Positions 1 through 7,999 of a DNA stretch of 20,177 bases are shown here, one piece after another. Positions within the stretch are counted from its first letter, which is position 1. Every line of letters begins with the position of its first letter. The notes under the pieces are model-generated. The model had not been told where the DNA came from. It saw only the letters and a program-made list of their open reading frames with translations, and ran no database searches. The DNA is from Holophaga sp. (GTDB lineage Bacteria > Acidobacteriota > Holophagae > Holophagales > Holophagaceae). The translations under genes and the position numbers were made by a program. Location: positions 1 to 20,177 of the forward strand of contig JARLGP010000048.1 of NCBI GenBank assembly GCA_031292735.1, read 5' to 3'.

Positions 1-1358
1 CTGAAGAAATAGTTGAGGTCGAACAGGCCCTGGGGGGTGTGGATGGTCTTGGCCTTCACCACCCGCGAGATGGTGGACTCGTGGAAGCCGGTGGCCTCGG
101 CCACGTCCCGCAGCACCATGGGCCGCAGGTGCTCGATCCCGTGCTTCATGAACTCGATCTGCAGGTCCACGATGGCCGCCGACACCCGCAGCACGGTGCG
201 GTTGCGGTCCTCCACGCCGCGGATGAAGTCCCGGGCCGAGCGGTACTTCTCCCGGATGAAGTCCCGGTCGCCCTTGGCCTCGCTGGAGGCCAGGAAGTGC
301 CGGTACTCGCCGCTCACCCGCAGGCGCGGCACGGTCTCGTCGTTGAGGTAGACCTTCCAGGTGTCGTCCTCGCCCTTGAGCACCACCACGTCGGGCTTGA
401 CCACCCGCTCGCTTTCGGGGTCGAAGGCGCGGCCCGGGGCCGGGTGCAGGTGGCGCAGCAGGGCCAGGGCCTCGGCCAGGTCCTCTTCGCTGCAGCCGAT
501 GGCCTTGCGCAGCTTGACGTTGTCCCGCTGGCTGAGCAGGTCGCAGTGGTCCTGGATGATCCGCACGGCCAAGTCGTCCGGCTCGGCGCCCGCCAGGCGC
601 AACTGCAGCAGGAGGCTTTCCTGGACGGTGAAGCAGCCCACCCCGGGGGGATCGAACTCCTGCAGGATGTCCATCAGCTCGCGCAGCTGGGCCAGGTCGA
701 TGGCCATGTCGGCGGCCAGCTCGGCCGGGGTGGATTCGCTGCCCATATCGGGGTCCACCCGCAGGAAGCCCTTGGGATCCACGTGGTCGATGAGCGCTTC
801 CATGAGCAGGGCCCGGGGATCGTCCGCTTCCAGGGTCTGGTAGAGCTGGGAGACCAGGTGCTCCTGGAGGGTCTCGGTGCTGCTCAGCCGGTCCTCCCAG
901 CTGGTGCGCTCGTCCTCGGGCAGGCTGCTGGTGCGCGGCAGGTCGGTGTCCCAGGAGTTCTCGGCGCCGATCTCGGTCTCCTGGACCTGGGAGATGCCCT
1001 CCTCCCGGGAGGCCTCCGGGTCCAGGGCGCCGCTGGCGTCCTGCAGGGGGCCCAGGTCCACCGAATCGGTGCCTTCGGGCAGCTCCGCCCCGTCCTGGGC
1101 TTCGGGGCCGTCCTGGGCCGGGGCGTTGTCCACCACTTCGGAATCGTGGCCCTCTTCCAGGGCCTCCAGGGTGGGCACTTCGTCGCCGTCTTCCTGCAGT
1201 TCCAGGAGCGGGTTTTCGCCCAGCTCCCGTTCGATGGTCTGGCTCAGCTCCAGCAGGTTCATCTGCCAAAGCTTGAGCTTCAGCTGCATGGCCGGGGTAA
1301 GGGCCAAGGTCTGGCTCTGGGACAGCCGTTGCGAGAGGTTAGGACCGAGGTTCGCCAT
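1..1358 (-). CDS. rpoN: RNA polymerase sigma-54 factor, C-terminus cut by window edge
   Basis: Sigma-54 directs RNA polymerase to -24/-12 promoters that need an AAA+ enhancer-binding activator. About 452 residues are visible. Region I, the Q- and L-rich activator-response segment, covers residues 1-55 and contains LTPAMQLKLKLWQMNLLEL followed by ELGENPLLE. A long acidic linker (region II) runs from about 56 to 160. The core-binding domain follows, including the EFDPPGVG motif. Near the right end of the protein is the helix-turn-helix of the -12 recognition domain, with HESTISRV, then HTPQGLFDLNYFF. The RpoN box (ARRTVAKYR-like) would lie beyond position 1, so the gene is truncated by the window and not broken. 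The ATG at 1356-1358 overlaps the lptB stop by one base (TGATG on the minus strand). Position downstream of lptB is the usual one; hpf and ptsN often follow but cannot be seen here. Identification is firm. Confidence 0.97.
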   Translation of the reverse strand, partial: MANLGPNLSQRLSQSQTLALTPAMQLKLKLWQMNLLELSQTIERELGENPLLELQEDGDEVPTLEALEEGHDSEVVDNAPAQDGPEAQDGAELPEGTDSVDLGPLQDASGALDPEASREEGISQVQETEIGAENSWDTDLPRTSSLPEDERTSWEDRLSSTETLQEHLVSQLYQTLEADDPRALLMEALIDHVDPKGFLRVDPDMGSESTPAELAADMAIDLAQLRELMDILQEFDPPGVGCFTVQESLLLQLRLAGAEPDDLAVRIIQDHCDLLSQRDNVKLRKAIGCSEEDLAEALALLRHLHPAPGRAFDPESERVVKPDVVVLKGEDDTWKVYLNDETVPRLRVSGEYRHFLASSEAKGDRDFIREKYRSARDFIRGVEDRNRTVLRVSAAIVDLQIEFMKHGIEHLRPMVLRDVAEATGFHESTISRVVKAKTIHTPQGLFDLNYFF

Positions 1359-2098
1359 CAATCCAGCCTAAAGTTATCGCCCAAGTATACTCGGCGAATA
1401 TCCGGGTCTTCGGCAATCTCGTGGGGCAGTCCATGTTTCATGATCATTCCATCTGCAAGGATGTACGCCCGATCGGCGATCTGCAAGGTTTCCCGTACGT
1501 TGTGGTCCGTGATCAGCACACCGATGCCTCTTGCCTTTAGATCGGCAATAAGGCTCTGGATCTCCATCACCGATTTCGGGTCGACCCCGGCGAACGGTTC
1601 GTCCAGGAGCATGATCCGGGGGCTGGTCACCAGGGCCCGGGCCATCTCGCAGCGCCGCCGCTCGCCGCCCGACAGGCTCATGCCCAGGGTGCGCTTGACC
1701 TTGTCCAGGTGGAAATCGGCCATCAGCTTCTCGCAGCGCTCCAGCTGCTCGGCCTTGGGGATGGGCTGGAGCTCGGCCAGGGCCATGAGGTTCTCCCAGA
1801 CGGTCAGGCCGCGGAACACGCTGGACTCCTGGGGCAGGTAGCCGATCCCCTTGCGCGCCCGGCGGTGCATGGGCATGGTGGTGATGTCCCTGCCCCACCA
1901 CTGGATGGTGCCCTGGTCCGGGGCCTCCACCCCCACCACCATGTAGAACGTGGTGGTCTTGCCGGCCCCGTTGGGACCCAGCAGCCCCACCACCTCCCCG
2001 GGGGACACGGTCAGCGACACGTCCCGCACGACGCTGCGCTCGCCGTAGCGTTTGCAGAGATGCCTGGCCTCCAGGCGCAGCTCCGACGGCTCGATCAC
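1358..2098 (-). CDS. lptB: Lipopolysaccharide export ABC transporter ATPase LptB
   Basis: LptB is the cytoplasmic ATPase of the LptB2FG complex that extracts LPS from the inner membrane and pushes it onto the Lpt bridge. The product is 246 aa, normal for the family. Visible motifs are Walker A GPNGAGKT (41-48), Q-loop Gln90 in YLPQE, ABC signature LSGGERRR (142-149), Walker B IMLLDEP (162-168) and switch His199 in LITDHN. The open frame extends far upstream through the neighbouring gene. The real start is most likely the GTG at 2098, because the family N-terminus begins here, a GGAGGT ribosome-binding site sits 6 nt upstream, and the GTG overlaps the upstream stop by 4 nt (GTGA). Its partners LptF and LptG are not in the window. 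It is flanked by an LptC/LptA-like gene and rpoN, the conserved context. Confidence 0.96.
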   Translation of the reverse strand: MIEPSELRLEARHLCKRYGERSVVRDVSLTVSPGEVVGLLGPNGAGKTTTFYMVVGVEAPDQGTIQWWGRDITTMPMHRRARKGIGYLPQESSVFRGLTVWENLMALAELQPIPKAEQLERCEKLMADFHLDKVKRTLGMSLSGGERRRCEMARALVTSPRIMLLDEPFAGVDPKSVMEIQSLIADLKARGIGVLITDHNVRETLQIADRAYILADGMIMKHGLPHEIAEDPDIRRVYLGDNFRLD

Positions 2099-3810
2099 GG
2101 AGTGACCTCCGTGGAACCCTTCACCCGGCCCCGCCAGGTGGCCGTTTTCTGGTTGGGATCCAGCACCAGGGCGTCGCCCCGGCCCTCGCCCATCCGTCCC
2201 CGCAGGAATACCGCACCGTTTGCATTCACCTGTTTCACCATGTTCCCTGCGCCCAGCGTTACCGAGATACGGTCCGCTTGCAAGCGCCAGCCCTGCCCCT
2301 GCACCTCCACCCGGCCGTCCAGATTGATGACCGTGCGCAGGACCACGCCGTGATCCGCCTGCACGTTGATGTCGCCGTCCAGGGCGGCGAGCGCCCCGGC
2401 GATGCCGTCGGGGAAGTCCACTACCTCTCCCAGGCGCACCAGGCGGGGCCCGGTGAGCCGTTCCCGGAACCGGGACATGGTCACCGGCCGCCCGGTGAGG
2501 GTGTAGCGGTTGTTTTCCCATACCAGGGCATCGCCCTGGCCGGTGGAGCCCTCGCCGAAGTGGGCCTGGATGGGGCCGTCGAACACCCAGCGGGCCGGGT
2601 TGCCGCGGCCTTCGCCGGCGCTGAAGGTGCCCATCTCCCCGCGGCCGTAGGCCGGGGCGTGGACCTTCCACTGGCGGGTCTTCTGCCGGCCCTCGATGCG
2701 CGGGCTGCTCAGCGACTGCACCCCCCAGGTGAGCACGGCGTCCGGCTCGGCCCAGGTGACCCCCACCGGGAGATCGGCCGGCAGGTCGCCGCCCGGGGCG
2801 TCGCGCTGCAGCACCCGGGGCGCCCGCAGCAGCAGGCGCTTGCCGTCCAGCGGCTGTTCCAGCCGCACGTCGCCCTCCAGCCGCAGGCCCGAAGGGGTCC
2901 AGCGGGCGCCTTCGGACAGCACCGATTCGGTGCCCCCCGGCATGGCCCGGAACGCGCGGAACTTGGTGAAATCCACCTGTTCGAAGGCGCCGCCCTCCGG
3001 TGGCCTGGGCGCGCGGCCGCCGGTGGCGTCCCCGTGCCAGCCGTCGTCCCGGGTGAAGGTGACCGGCCCGGAATAGCGGATCCAGGCCTGCTCGATGTCC
3101 ACCGTGTGGGCCTTGACCTGGCCGCCCACCAGGTGGCCGGTGACCTCCTCCATGTGGCCTTCCTTGAAGCCCAGTTCGGCCACCATCCGCTCGGCGTCCA
3201 TGCTCAGCAGGGTGCCGGGCTGGGCCGCCGTCCATCGCACCGGGCCCTGGTTGGCGATGAACTTGCCGTCCAGGCCCCGGTACCAGCCGGCCGGCAGGTT
3301 CCAGCGGCCGCGGCCGCTGCCCTGGAGGTCGTCCCAGGCCAGCGGGGCGAGCCCGTGCCAGACGCCCCGGTCCCAGCCCAGGGCCGGCCCCGTGCTGCTG
3401 ATGTTGCCCTTGCCCAGCTGGGTCTTGCCGTCGGGATCCATGGCGGCCATGTCCATGGGCCCGTACAGGGTCCACACCCCCTCGGCCTTGCGCGCGGCGG
3501 GGGAGTCCATGGTCCAGGTGGTCTTGGTCTCCTCCAGCCGGCCGGTGACCTTCTGCAGCTGAAGGTCCTCCTCCTTGCCGGTGATGGTGTCGTAGGACAT
3601 CACGAACAGCCCGTTGCCCAGGGGTTCGGTGACGGTGCCGAACCGGCCCTGGGCCGCCCCGTTGATGGGCCCGGTGTCGTTGCTGGGCTGCAGGGGCCGG
3701 GGCCCGCGGATCACGAAGAGGGTGGTGACGCCCACCACCAGCAGGACGGTGGCGGAGCCCATGACCCGCCAGAGGGGGTTCCGGGTGCTGATGAACTGCC
3801 AGCCCCTCAT
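2095..3810 (-). CDS. Membrane-anchored LptC/LptA-like (OstA-fold) LPS-transport protein
   Basis: The 571-residue product has one N-terminal membrane anchor (about residues 15-34, VMGSATVLLVVGVTTLFVI) followed by a long periplasmic part. The part after the anchor resembles LptC (GNGLFVMSYDTITGKEEDLQL, then alternating polar/apolar strands). The C-terminal 78 residues (494-571) read like an LptA/OstA unit: NLDGRVEVQGQGWRLQADRI, then VNANGAVFLRG and GDALVLDP. The middle contains at least one more similar unit (residues about 200-260, ending VTFTRDDGWHGDATGG). LptC is normally about 190 aa and LptA about 180 aa, so this looks like an LptC anchor fused to several bridge repeats. The inferred role is to carry LPS from LptB2FG across the periplasm. 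The ATG overlaps the recJ stop by 4 nt and the stop overlaps the lptB start by 4 nt. Family assignment is good; the fusion reading is inference. Confidence 0.75.
   Translation of the reverse strand: MRGWQFISTRNPLWRVMGSATVLLVVGVTTLFVIRGPRPLQPSNDTGPINGAAQGRFGTVTEPLGNGLFVMSYDTITGKEEDLQLQKVTGRLEETKTTWTMDSPAARKAEGVWTLYGPMDMAAMDPDGKTQLGKGNISSTGPALGWDRGVWHGLAPLAWDDLQGSGRGRWNLPAGWYRGLDGKFIANQGPVRWTAAQPGTLLSMDAERMVAELGFKEGHMEEVTGHLVGGQVKAHTVDIEQAWIRYSGPVTFTRDDGWHGDATGGRAPRPPEGGAFEQVDFTKFRAFRAMPGGTESVLSEGARWTPSGLRLEGDVRLEQPLDGKRLLLRAPRVLQRDAPGGDLPADLPVGVTWAEPDAVLTWGVQSLSSPRIEGRQKTRQWKVHAPAYGRGEMGTFSAGEGRGNPARWVFDGPIQAHFGEGSTGQGDALVWENNRYTLTGRPVTMSRFRERLTGPRLVRLGEVVDFPDGIAGALAALDGDINVQADHGVVLRTVINLDGRVEVQGQGWRLQADRISVTLGAGNMVKQVNANGAVFLRGRMGEGRGDALVLDPNQKTATWRGRVKGSTEVTP
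2105..2110 (-). promoter_or_regulatory. Ribosome-binding site fixing the lptB GTG start
   Basis: The minus strand reads GGAGGT here, 6 nt before the GTG at 2098 and inside the end of the upstream coding region. It supports the short 246-residue LptB over the much longer open frame. Confidence 0.7.
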
Positions 3811-5477
3811 GGCGCCTCCGCCGGGGCCAGGAACCCGTCCACCCGCCAGCTGCGCCCCCAGCGCAGGCTGTCCATGGGGCTCACCGCCAGGCAGAGCGGG
3901 CCGTCCAGGGCCGGTTCAGCGTCGGCCGAGGCGAACAGGGTGAATTCCACCGGCTCGCCCTGCAGCCGGAACTTGCGGTGGCCCTGGCCGAACGAGCGGG
4001 CCGGGCCGGCCAGGCTGCCCTGCACCACCAGCGCCGGTTCGGGAAAGGCCTGGCCGAAGGGTTCCATCCGCTCCAGGTCGGCCAGGGACGGGGCCAGCCC
4101 GGTGCCGGTGCCGTCCACCAGGAAGGCGGCCGCGGGGGCCGCTCCGGCCTGTTCCTGGGCCACCCGCTCCAGGGTCTTGCGGATGAAGCCCAGCCGGCCG
4201 ATGGGGAAGGTAAGGCCGGCGGCGTAGCGGTGGCCGCCGCCGGACAGCAGGTAGGGCCGGAGCAGCTCCAGGGCCGGGCGCAGGTCGTAGCCTTCCGGGG
4301 CCCGCACCGAGCAGTGGGCGATGCCGTCCTCCACCGTGCCCACCGCCGAGGGCCGCCCGCTGAGGCGCATCCGCTGGCCGGCCACGATGCCGATGACGCC
4401 CTTGTGCGCCCCGGGTTCCAGCACCAGGTCGAACGGGGCCTCCCCCGGCGGCGGCAGGGCGAGGCTGAGGGCCTTCTGGATCTCCCGGCGCTCCAGGTTG
4501 AGCGCCTCCACCCGGGCCATGAGGGCCTGGGCCTCCCGGGGGTCGCGGGTGAGCAGCAGCCGCACCGCGTCCTCGGCCCCGCCCATGCGGCCCACGGCGT
4601 TGATCCGGGGGCCCACGCCGAAGCCGATGTGCTGGGAGCGCACCGCCCCCTCCACCTTGGCGGCCTTGAGCAGCTCGGCCACCCCCGGGCCGTTGGCCCC
4701 GGACAGGGCGGTGAGCCCGCGCTTGACCAGCAGGGCGTTTTCGCCGAGCAGCGGCACCATGTCCGCCACGGTGCCCAGGGCCACCAGCTTGAGCAGGCCG
4801 TCCAGGAAGGCGGCGTCGGCCTCCCGGGTGCAGGGCGCGGCGTCCAGCAGGGCCTGGGCCAGCTTGAAGGCGACGCCCACCCCGGCCAGGTGCGGGTTGC
4901 CGTAGCCGCCCAGGGCGGGATGCACCACCGCCGCGGCCTCGGGCAGTTCCGGCCCCAGGGCGTGGTGGTCGGTGATGATCCATTCCAGCCCCAGCTCGCG
5001 GCTGGCCTTCACCTCCGCCCCGGAACGGACCCCGCAGTCCACCGAGATCATCAGCACCGGGTGCCGGGTTTCGGCCACCTCGCGGATGCAGTCCAGGTGC
5101 AGCCCGTATCCGTCATTGAAGCGGTTGGGGATGAAGAAGCCCACCTGGGCCCCGAGCTTGCCCAGAACCCGCACCAGCAGCGCGGTGGCGGTGACCCCGT
5201 CCACGTCGTAGTCGCCGTAGACGCAGATCGGCTGGCGCTCGGCCAGGGCCAGGCGGATCCGGGCCACGGCGGCGGTCATGCCCTCCAGCAGGAACGGGTC
5301 GGTGCTGCGCGCCCAGGAGGGGTCCAGGCGCCAGGCCAGGTCCTCCCCCTGGTCCGCCGTGCGCATCCAGGCCAGCCGGGCGGCGGCGGGGGAAAGGCCC
5401 CACTGCCGCTCCAGCCCGGTCCAGGGTGCGGCCCCGGCAGGCACCGGCCTGCGCATGCGCCAAGCCGAAGCCTTCAC
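3807..5477 (-). CDS. recJ: Single-stranded-DNA-specific 5'-3' exonuclease RecJ
   Basis: RecJ degrades single-stranded DNA 5' to 3' in recombination (RecF pathway), mismatch repair and base-excision repair. The product is 556 aa, close to the usual 570. DHH-family metal-binding motifs are present in order: YGDYDVDG (87-94), SVDCG (about 145-149) and DHH (170-172). The DHHA1 motif GGGHRYAAG lies at about 412-420. No catalytic motif seems to be missing. The start taken is GTG at 5477, which overlaps the accA stop as GTGA. No strong ribosome-binding site is visible, and an ATG seven codons further in (the second Met) is an alternative. The stop overlaps the next gene's ATG by 4 nt. recJ sits inside a fatty-acid/LPS/sigma-54 operon with no obvious functional link, so the arrangement may be only co-transcription. 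Confidence 0.95.
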   Translation of the reverse strand: MKASAWRMRRPVPAGAAPWTGLERQWGLSPAAARLAWMRTADQGEDLAWRLDPSWARSTDPFLLEGMTAAVARIRLALAERQPICVYGDYDVDGVTATALLVRVLGKLGAQVGFFIPNRFNDGYGLHLDCIREVAETRHPVLMISVDCGVRSGAEVKASRELGLEWIITDHHALGPELPEAAAVVHPALGGYGNPHLAGVGVAFKLAQALLDAAPCTREADAAFLDGLLKLVALGTVADMVPLLGENALLVKRGLTALSGANGPGVAELLKAAKVEGAVRSQHIGFGVGPRINAVGRMGGAEDAVRLLLTRDPREAQALMARVEALNLERREIQKALSLALPPPGEAPFDLVLEPGAHKGVIGIVAGQRMRLSGRPSAVGTVEDGIAHCSVRAPEGYDLRPALELLRPYLLSGGGHRYAAGLTFPIGRLGFIRKTLERVAQEQAGAAPAAAFLVDGTGTGLAPSLADLERMEPFGQAFPEPALVVQGSLAGPARSFGQGHRKFRLQGEPVEFTLFASADAEPALDGPLCLAVSPMDSLRWGRSWRVDGFLAPAEAP

Positions 5478-6424
5478 GAGGAGAAACTGCCCATGTGCGA
5501 GAATTTTTCGTAGCGCTGGGCCACCAGCTCGTCCGGGCTGAGGCCGGCCAGGCTGTCCAGGGCGTTCAGCACCGCGGTCTTGAGCAGCACGGCCGCCTTG
5601 TCCCAGTTGGAATGGGCGCCGCCCAGGGGCTCCCCGATCACCGCGTCGATCACGCCCTGCTGCAGCAGGTTGGGCGCCGTGAGCCGCAGCGCCTCGGCCG
5701 CGGCGGGCGCCTGGGCGGCGTCCTTCCAGAGGATGGAGGCACAGCCTTCGGGGGTGATCACCGAGTAGATGGCGTACTCCAGCATCAGCACCTTGTTGGC
5801 CACGCCCAGGGCCAGGGCGCCGCCGGAGCCGCCTTCGCCCAGCACCACGGACACCACCGGCACCCGCAGCCGGGCCATTTCCTTCAGGTTGCGGGCGATG
5901 GCCTCGGCCTGGCCGCGTTCCTCGGCATCCAGGCCCGGGTAGGCCCCCGGGGTGTCGATGAGGCAGAGCACCGGCCGGTTGAACTTCTCCGCCAGCTTCA
6001 TGAAGCGCAGCGCCTTGCGGTAGCCTTCCGGCTTGGGCATGCCGAAGTTGCGCAGGATCTTGTGCTTGGTGTCCCGGCCCTTCTGCTGGCCGATGATCAT
6101 CAGCGGCTTGCCGCCGATCCAGCCCATGGCGCAGACGATGGCGGCGTCGTCGCCGAAGGTGCGGTCGCCGTGGACCTCCTCGAACCGGTCGCAGATGCGC
6201 TCGATGTAGTCCAGCGAGTAGGGCCGCCGGGGATGGCGGGCCAGCTGGGTGCGCTGCCAGTCGGTGATGGAGGAGAACACTTCGGCCTTGAGCTTGTCCG
6301 CCTTCTTGCGCAGCTTTTCCATCTCCTTGGCCTTGGCCGGATCCATCTCCAGGGCCCGGATCTGGGCCTCCAGTTCCAGGATGGGACGTTCAAGTTCGGC
6401 AAGATCGGTAGGTTGTCCGCTCAT
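5474..6424 (-). CDS. accA: Acetyl-CoA carboxylase carboxyltransferase subunit alpha
   Basis: AccA with AccD transfers the carboxyl group from carboxybiotin to acetyl-CoA, making malonyl-CoA for fatty-acid synthesis in the cytoplasm. The 316-residue length is standard. The N-terminal helical region (LELEAQIRALE, coiled-coil-like) precedes the crotonase-fold core. Hallmarks are RHPRRPYSLDYI, GDRTFGDD, IGQQKGRDTK, LIDTPGAYPGLDAEERGQ and GEGGSGGALALGVAN, then EYAIYSVITPEGCASILWKD at roughly 215-235. AccD is not fused and not in the window. The ATG overlaps the stop of the MobA-like gene by 4 nt, with GAGGT just upstream. The stop overlaps the recJ GTG by 4 nt. Identification is firm. Confidence 0.97.
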   Translation of the reverse strand: MSGQPTDLAELERPILELEAQIRALEMDPAKAKEMEKLRKKADKLKAEVFSSITDWQRTQLARHPRRPYSLDYIERICDRFEEVHGDRTFGDDAAIVCAMGWIGGKPLMIIGQQKGRDTKHKILRNFGMPKPEGYRKALRFMKLAEKFNRPVLCLIDTPGAYPGLDAEERGQAEAIARNLKEMARLRVPVVSVVLGEGGSGGALALGVANKVLMLEYAIYSVITPEGCASILWKDAAQAPAAAEALRLTAPNLLQQGVIDAVIGEPLGGAHSNWDKAAVLLKTAVLNALDSLAGLSPDELVAQRYEKFSHMGSFSS

Positions 6425-7068
6425 GGCACCTCAAAGGTTGGAGTTCCCAGTTTAGAAGCCCCGCCGCCCTCTGGCCAGCGAATCCCGGGATTGTCCAGGA
6501 ACGCCTGGAGGGCCTCGGGGGTATCCACGTCGAGCCATTGCGCGTCCTCGGAATCGAGGATCAGGCAGGGGACGGTGTCCACCAGGGACATCAGCGCGCC
6601 CGTGCCCCCGCAAAGGCCGGGCACCAGGGCGTCGGCCAGGAAACCGCCCAGGGGCTGGATCCGCCCGCCGTGGCGGGCCAGCACCCAGGCGCGGGCCTGG
6701 GGATCGGCGGCGGCCGCGGCCTGGTGCCAGGCGCTCAGAGTCTCGGGGGTCCAGCGCACCTGGTCGCAGGCCGCCACCCACCAGCGCAGGGCCCGGGGCC
6801 GGGGCTGGCCGGCCCAGTGGCGCAGGGCCGCGCCCGGGCCCTGGCGCGGGTCGGCCATGGGCGTCAGGTCGGGGCGGTCGGGCAGCCCCTCCCCCAGCAG
6901 CTGGACCGGGCCGCCGGGAAACGAGCCCTCGAACACCCGCACCAGGTGTCCGCCCCAGCTGGTGCCGCCGGGGTGGGCCAGCCGGTGCTTGGGGCCGCCC
7001 AGGCGCCGGCCCTGGCCCCCGGTCAGCAGCAGGAGGCCGGCGGCGGGAAGCTCCGAGGACAGTGGCAT
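6421..7068 (-). CDS. MobA-like NTP transferase (putative molybdenum cofactor guanylyltransferase)
   Basis: MobA attaches GMP to molybdopterin to make the guanine-dinucleotide cofactor. The 215-residue product has the NTP-transferase pattern: a nucleotide-binding loop TGGQGRRLGGPK (16-27, compare LAGGxSxRMGxDK), DPRQGPGAAL (73-81), AACDQVRW with Asp102 (compare ACDMP), QPLGGFL (138-144) and a C-terminal DVDTPEAL (180-187, compare NINTPEDL). The second metal-binding aspartate is probably Asp180 or Asp182. The residue after the loop Lys is His and the first loop starts TGG rather than AGG, so it is a divergent member. Related nucleotidyltransferases such as MobA/CTP-type domains cannot be excluded, and no other molybdenum-cofactor gene is nearby. 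A GGAG ribosome-binding site lies 5 nt before the ATG at 7068. It is the first gene of the overlapping operon. Confidence 0.75.
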   Translation of the reverse strand: MPLSSELPAAGLLLLTGGQGRRLGGPKHRLAHPGGTSWGGHLVRVFEGSFPGGPVQLLGEGLPDRPDLTPMADPRQGPGAALRHWAGQPRPRALRWWVAACDQVRWTPETLSAWHQAAAAADPQARAWVLARHGGRIQPLGGFLADALVPGLCGGTGALMSLVDTVPCLILDSEDAQWLDVDTPEALQAFLDNPGIRWPEGGGASKLGTPTFEVP

Positions 7069-7121
7069 GGGATCTCCGGGGGCCGAAGGCGGGCCGCGGA
7101 GCAGTATACCCCTCCCGGAGT

Positions 7122-7925
7122 TCAGCCCGCCGGGGCCGCGGTGCGCTTGTAGAACAGCACCTCGGAGCCGAACCGGGGGCTCCAGCTCATCTTCCAGCGC
7201 TCCGTGGCCTCCAGCTCGAACCAGGGGTTGGGCGGCAGCCCTTTCATGATCATGACCACCTTGCGCAGGTTTTTCGCCCGGGACAGGTTCCTGGCCACGA
7301 TGTTCAGGAGCGCGTCGGAGTAGAACACCGAATCCATGTAGACCAGCGTGGCGTCCTCCAGGCTGGTCTGGGTCATGTCCTGCTCGCGCAGGTCCAGCGC
7401 CTTGCCCGGGGCCAGCAGGCCCTGGTCCAGCATCATCTGCCGGGCCTGCAGGCCGATCTGCACCCGCGAGGTGGCCAGCTCGACGCCCACCGCCTTCCTC
7501 AGGGGGGAGGTCAGCAAGGCCTGCATCAGGAAGAACCCGCGGCCGCAGCCCAGGTCGTAGAGCACATCCTGGTCGTTCACCGCCATGCGGTTCAGCATCA
7601 GGTCGGTGGTGGCCGGAGCCGGTTCGCCGTAGACGTGGGCGTTGTCGTCCTTGACCCCGGTGTCGCCGTGGGATTCGTTCACCCGTTTGCGTTCGTCGAC
7701 CGGGGTTTCCTTGCGGAAATCATCGATGGAGCTGTTGGGGATCCGGGCGAAGATGTCCTCCAGGTAGGCGGTGGCCACGCGCCAGGAAAGCAGCTTGGGC
7801 TGGGCGGGCTGGGGACTTGCCGGGGCGCTGTCGACCTTGACCTGGCAGGCCGGGGCGGAAAGCAGAAGCGCAGTCCCGCAGATGGCCGCGACGCGCGCGA
7901 CGACCCGTTTGTGGAAATTGATCAT
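7122..7925 (-). CDS. Dot1-like SAM-dependent methyltransferase with an export signal
   Basis: The 267-residue product joins two things rarely seen together. Residues 1-27 look like a Sec signal: basic start (HKRVVARV), hydrophobic core AAICGTALLLS, then APAC, giving either an A-P-A cleavage site or a poor lipobox with Cys27. Residues about 98-235 form a class I methyltransferase fold: YGEPAP (99-104), motif I DLGCGRG (124-130), acidic Glu149 in GVELATSR, and a later strand/helix set ending VVMIMKGLP. The YGE segment placed before DLGxGxG, with few other motifs, resembles the Dot1 (histone lysine methyltransferase) family, which has many uncharacterised bacterial members. Substrate is unknown. 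SAM is not expected in the periplasm, so either the signal is a membrane anchor with the domain inside, or the protein binds something else there. A sigma-70-like promoter lies just upstream. Confidence 0.65.
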   Translation of the reverse strand: MINFHKRVVARVAAICGTALLLSAPACQVKVDSAPASPQPAQPKLLSWRVATAYLEDIFARIPNSSIDDFRKETPVDERKRVNESHGDTGVKDDNAHVYGEPAPATTDLMLNRMAVNDQDVLYDLGCGRGFFLMQALLTSPLRKAVGVELATSRVQIGLQARQMMLDQGLLAPGKALDLREQDMTQTSLEDATLVYMDSVFYSDALLNIVARNLSRAKNLRKVVMIMKGLPPNPWFELEATERWKMSWSPRFGSEVLFYKRTAAPAG

Positions 7926-7949
7926 TAGGATGACTCCAGATTCATGATC

Positions 7950-7977
7950 AATTTAATTGGGCCGCCAACCCTGTCAA
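7950..7977 (-). promoter_or_regulatory. Candidate sigma-70-type promoter for the methyltransferase gene
   Basis: The minus strand has a perfect -35 box TTGACA (7977-7972), a 16-nt spacer and a -10 box TAAATT (7955-7950, 4 of 6 matches). The start codon at 7925 follows about 25 nt later, with GGAG between. The site lies in the 74-nt gap after the diguanylate cyclase gene and suggests the methyltransferase can be transcribed independently. It has not been tested. Confidence 0.45.
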
Positions 7978-7999
7978 TGCCCTTGGGTCTGGCCGGAAG

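Noticed and set aside
39..1841. A 600-codon plus-strand open frame over rpoN and lptB
   Set aside because: The opposite strand encodes unmistakable sigma-54 and LptB proteins, while this frame gives low-complexity sequence.
7069..7121. Possible promoter or terminator in the gap before the MobA-like gene
   Set aside because: A TATACT -10-like box is present on the minus strand (about 7102-7107), but no -35 box lies at the right spacing. I see no stable hairpin followed by a T-tract.
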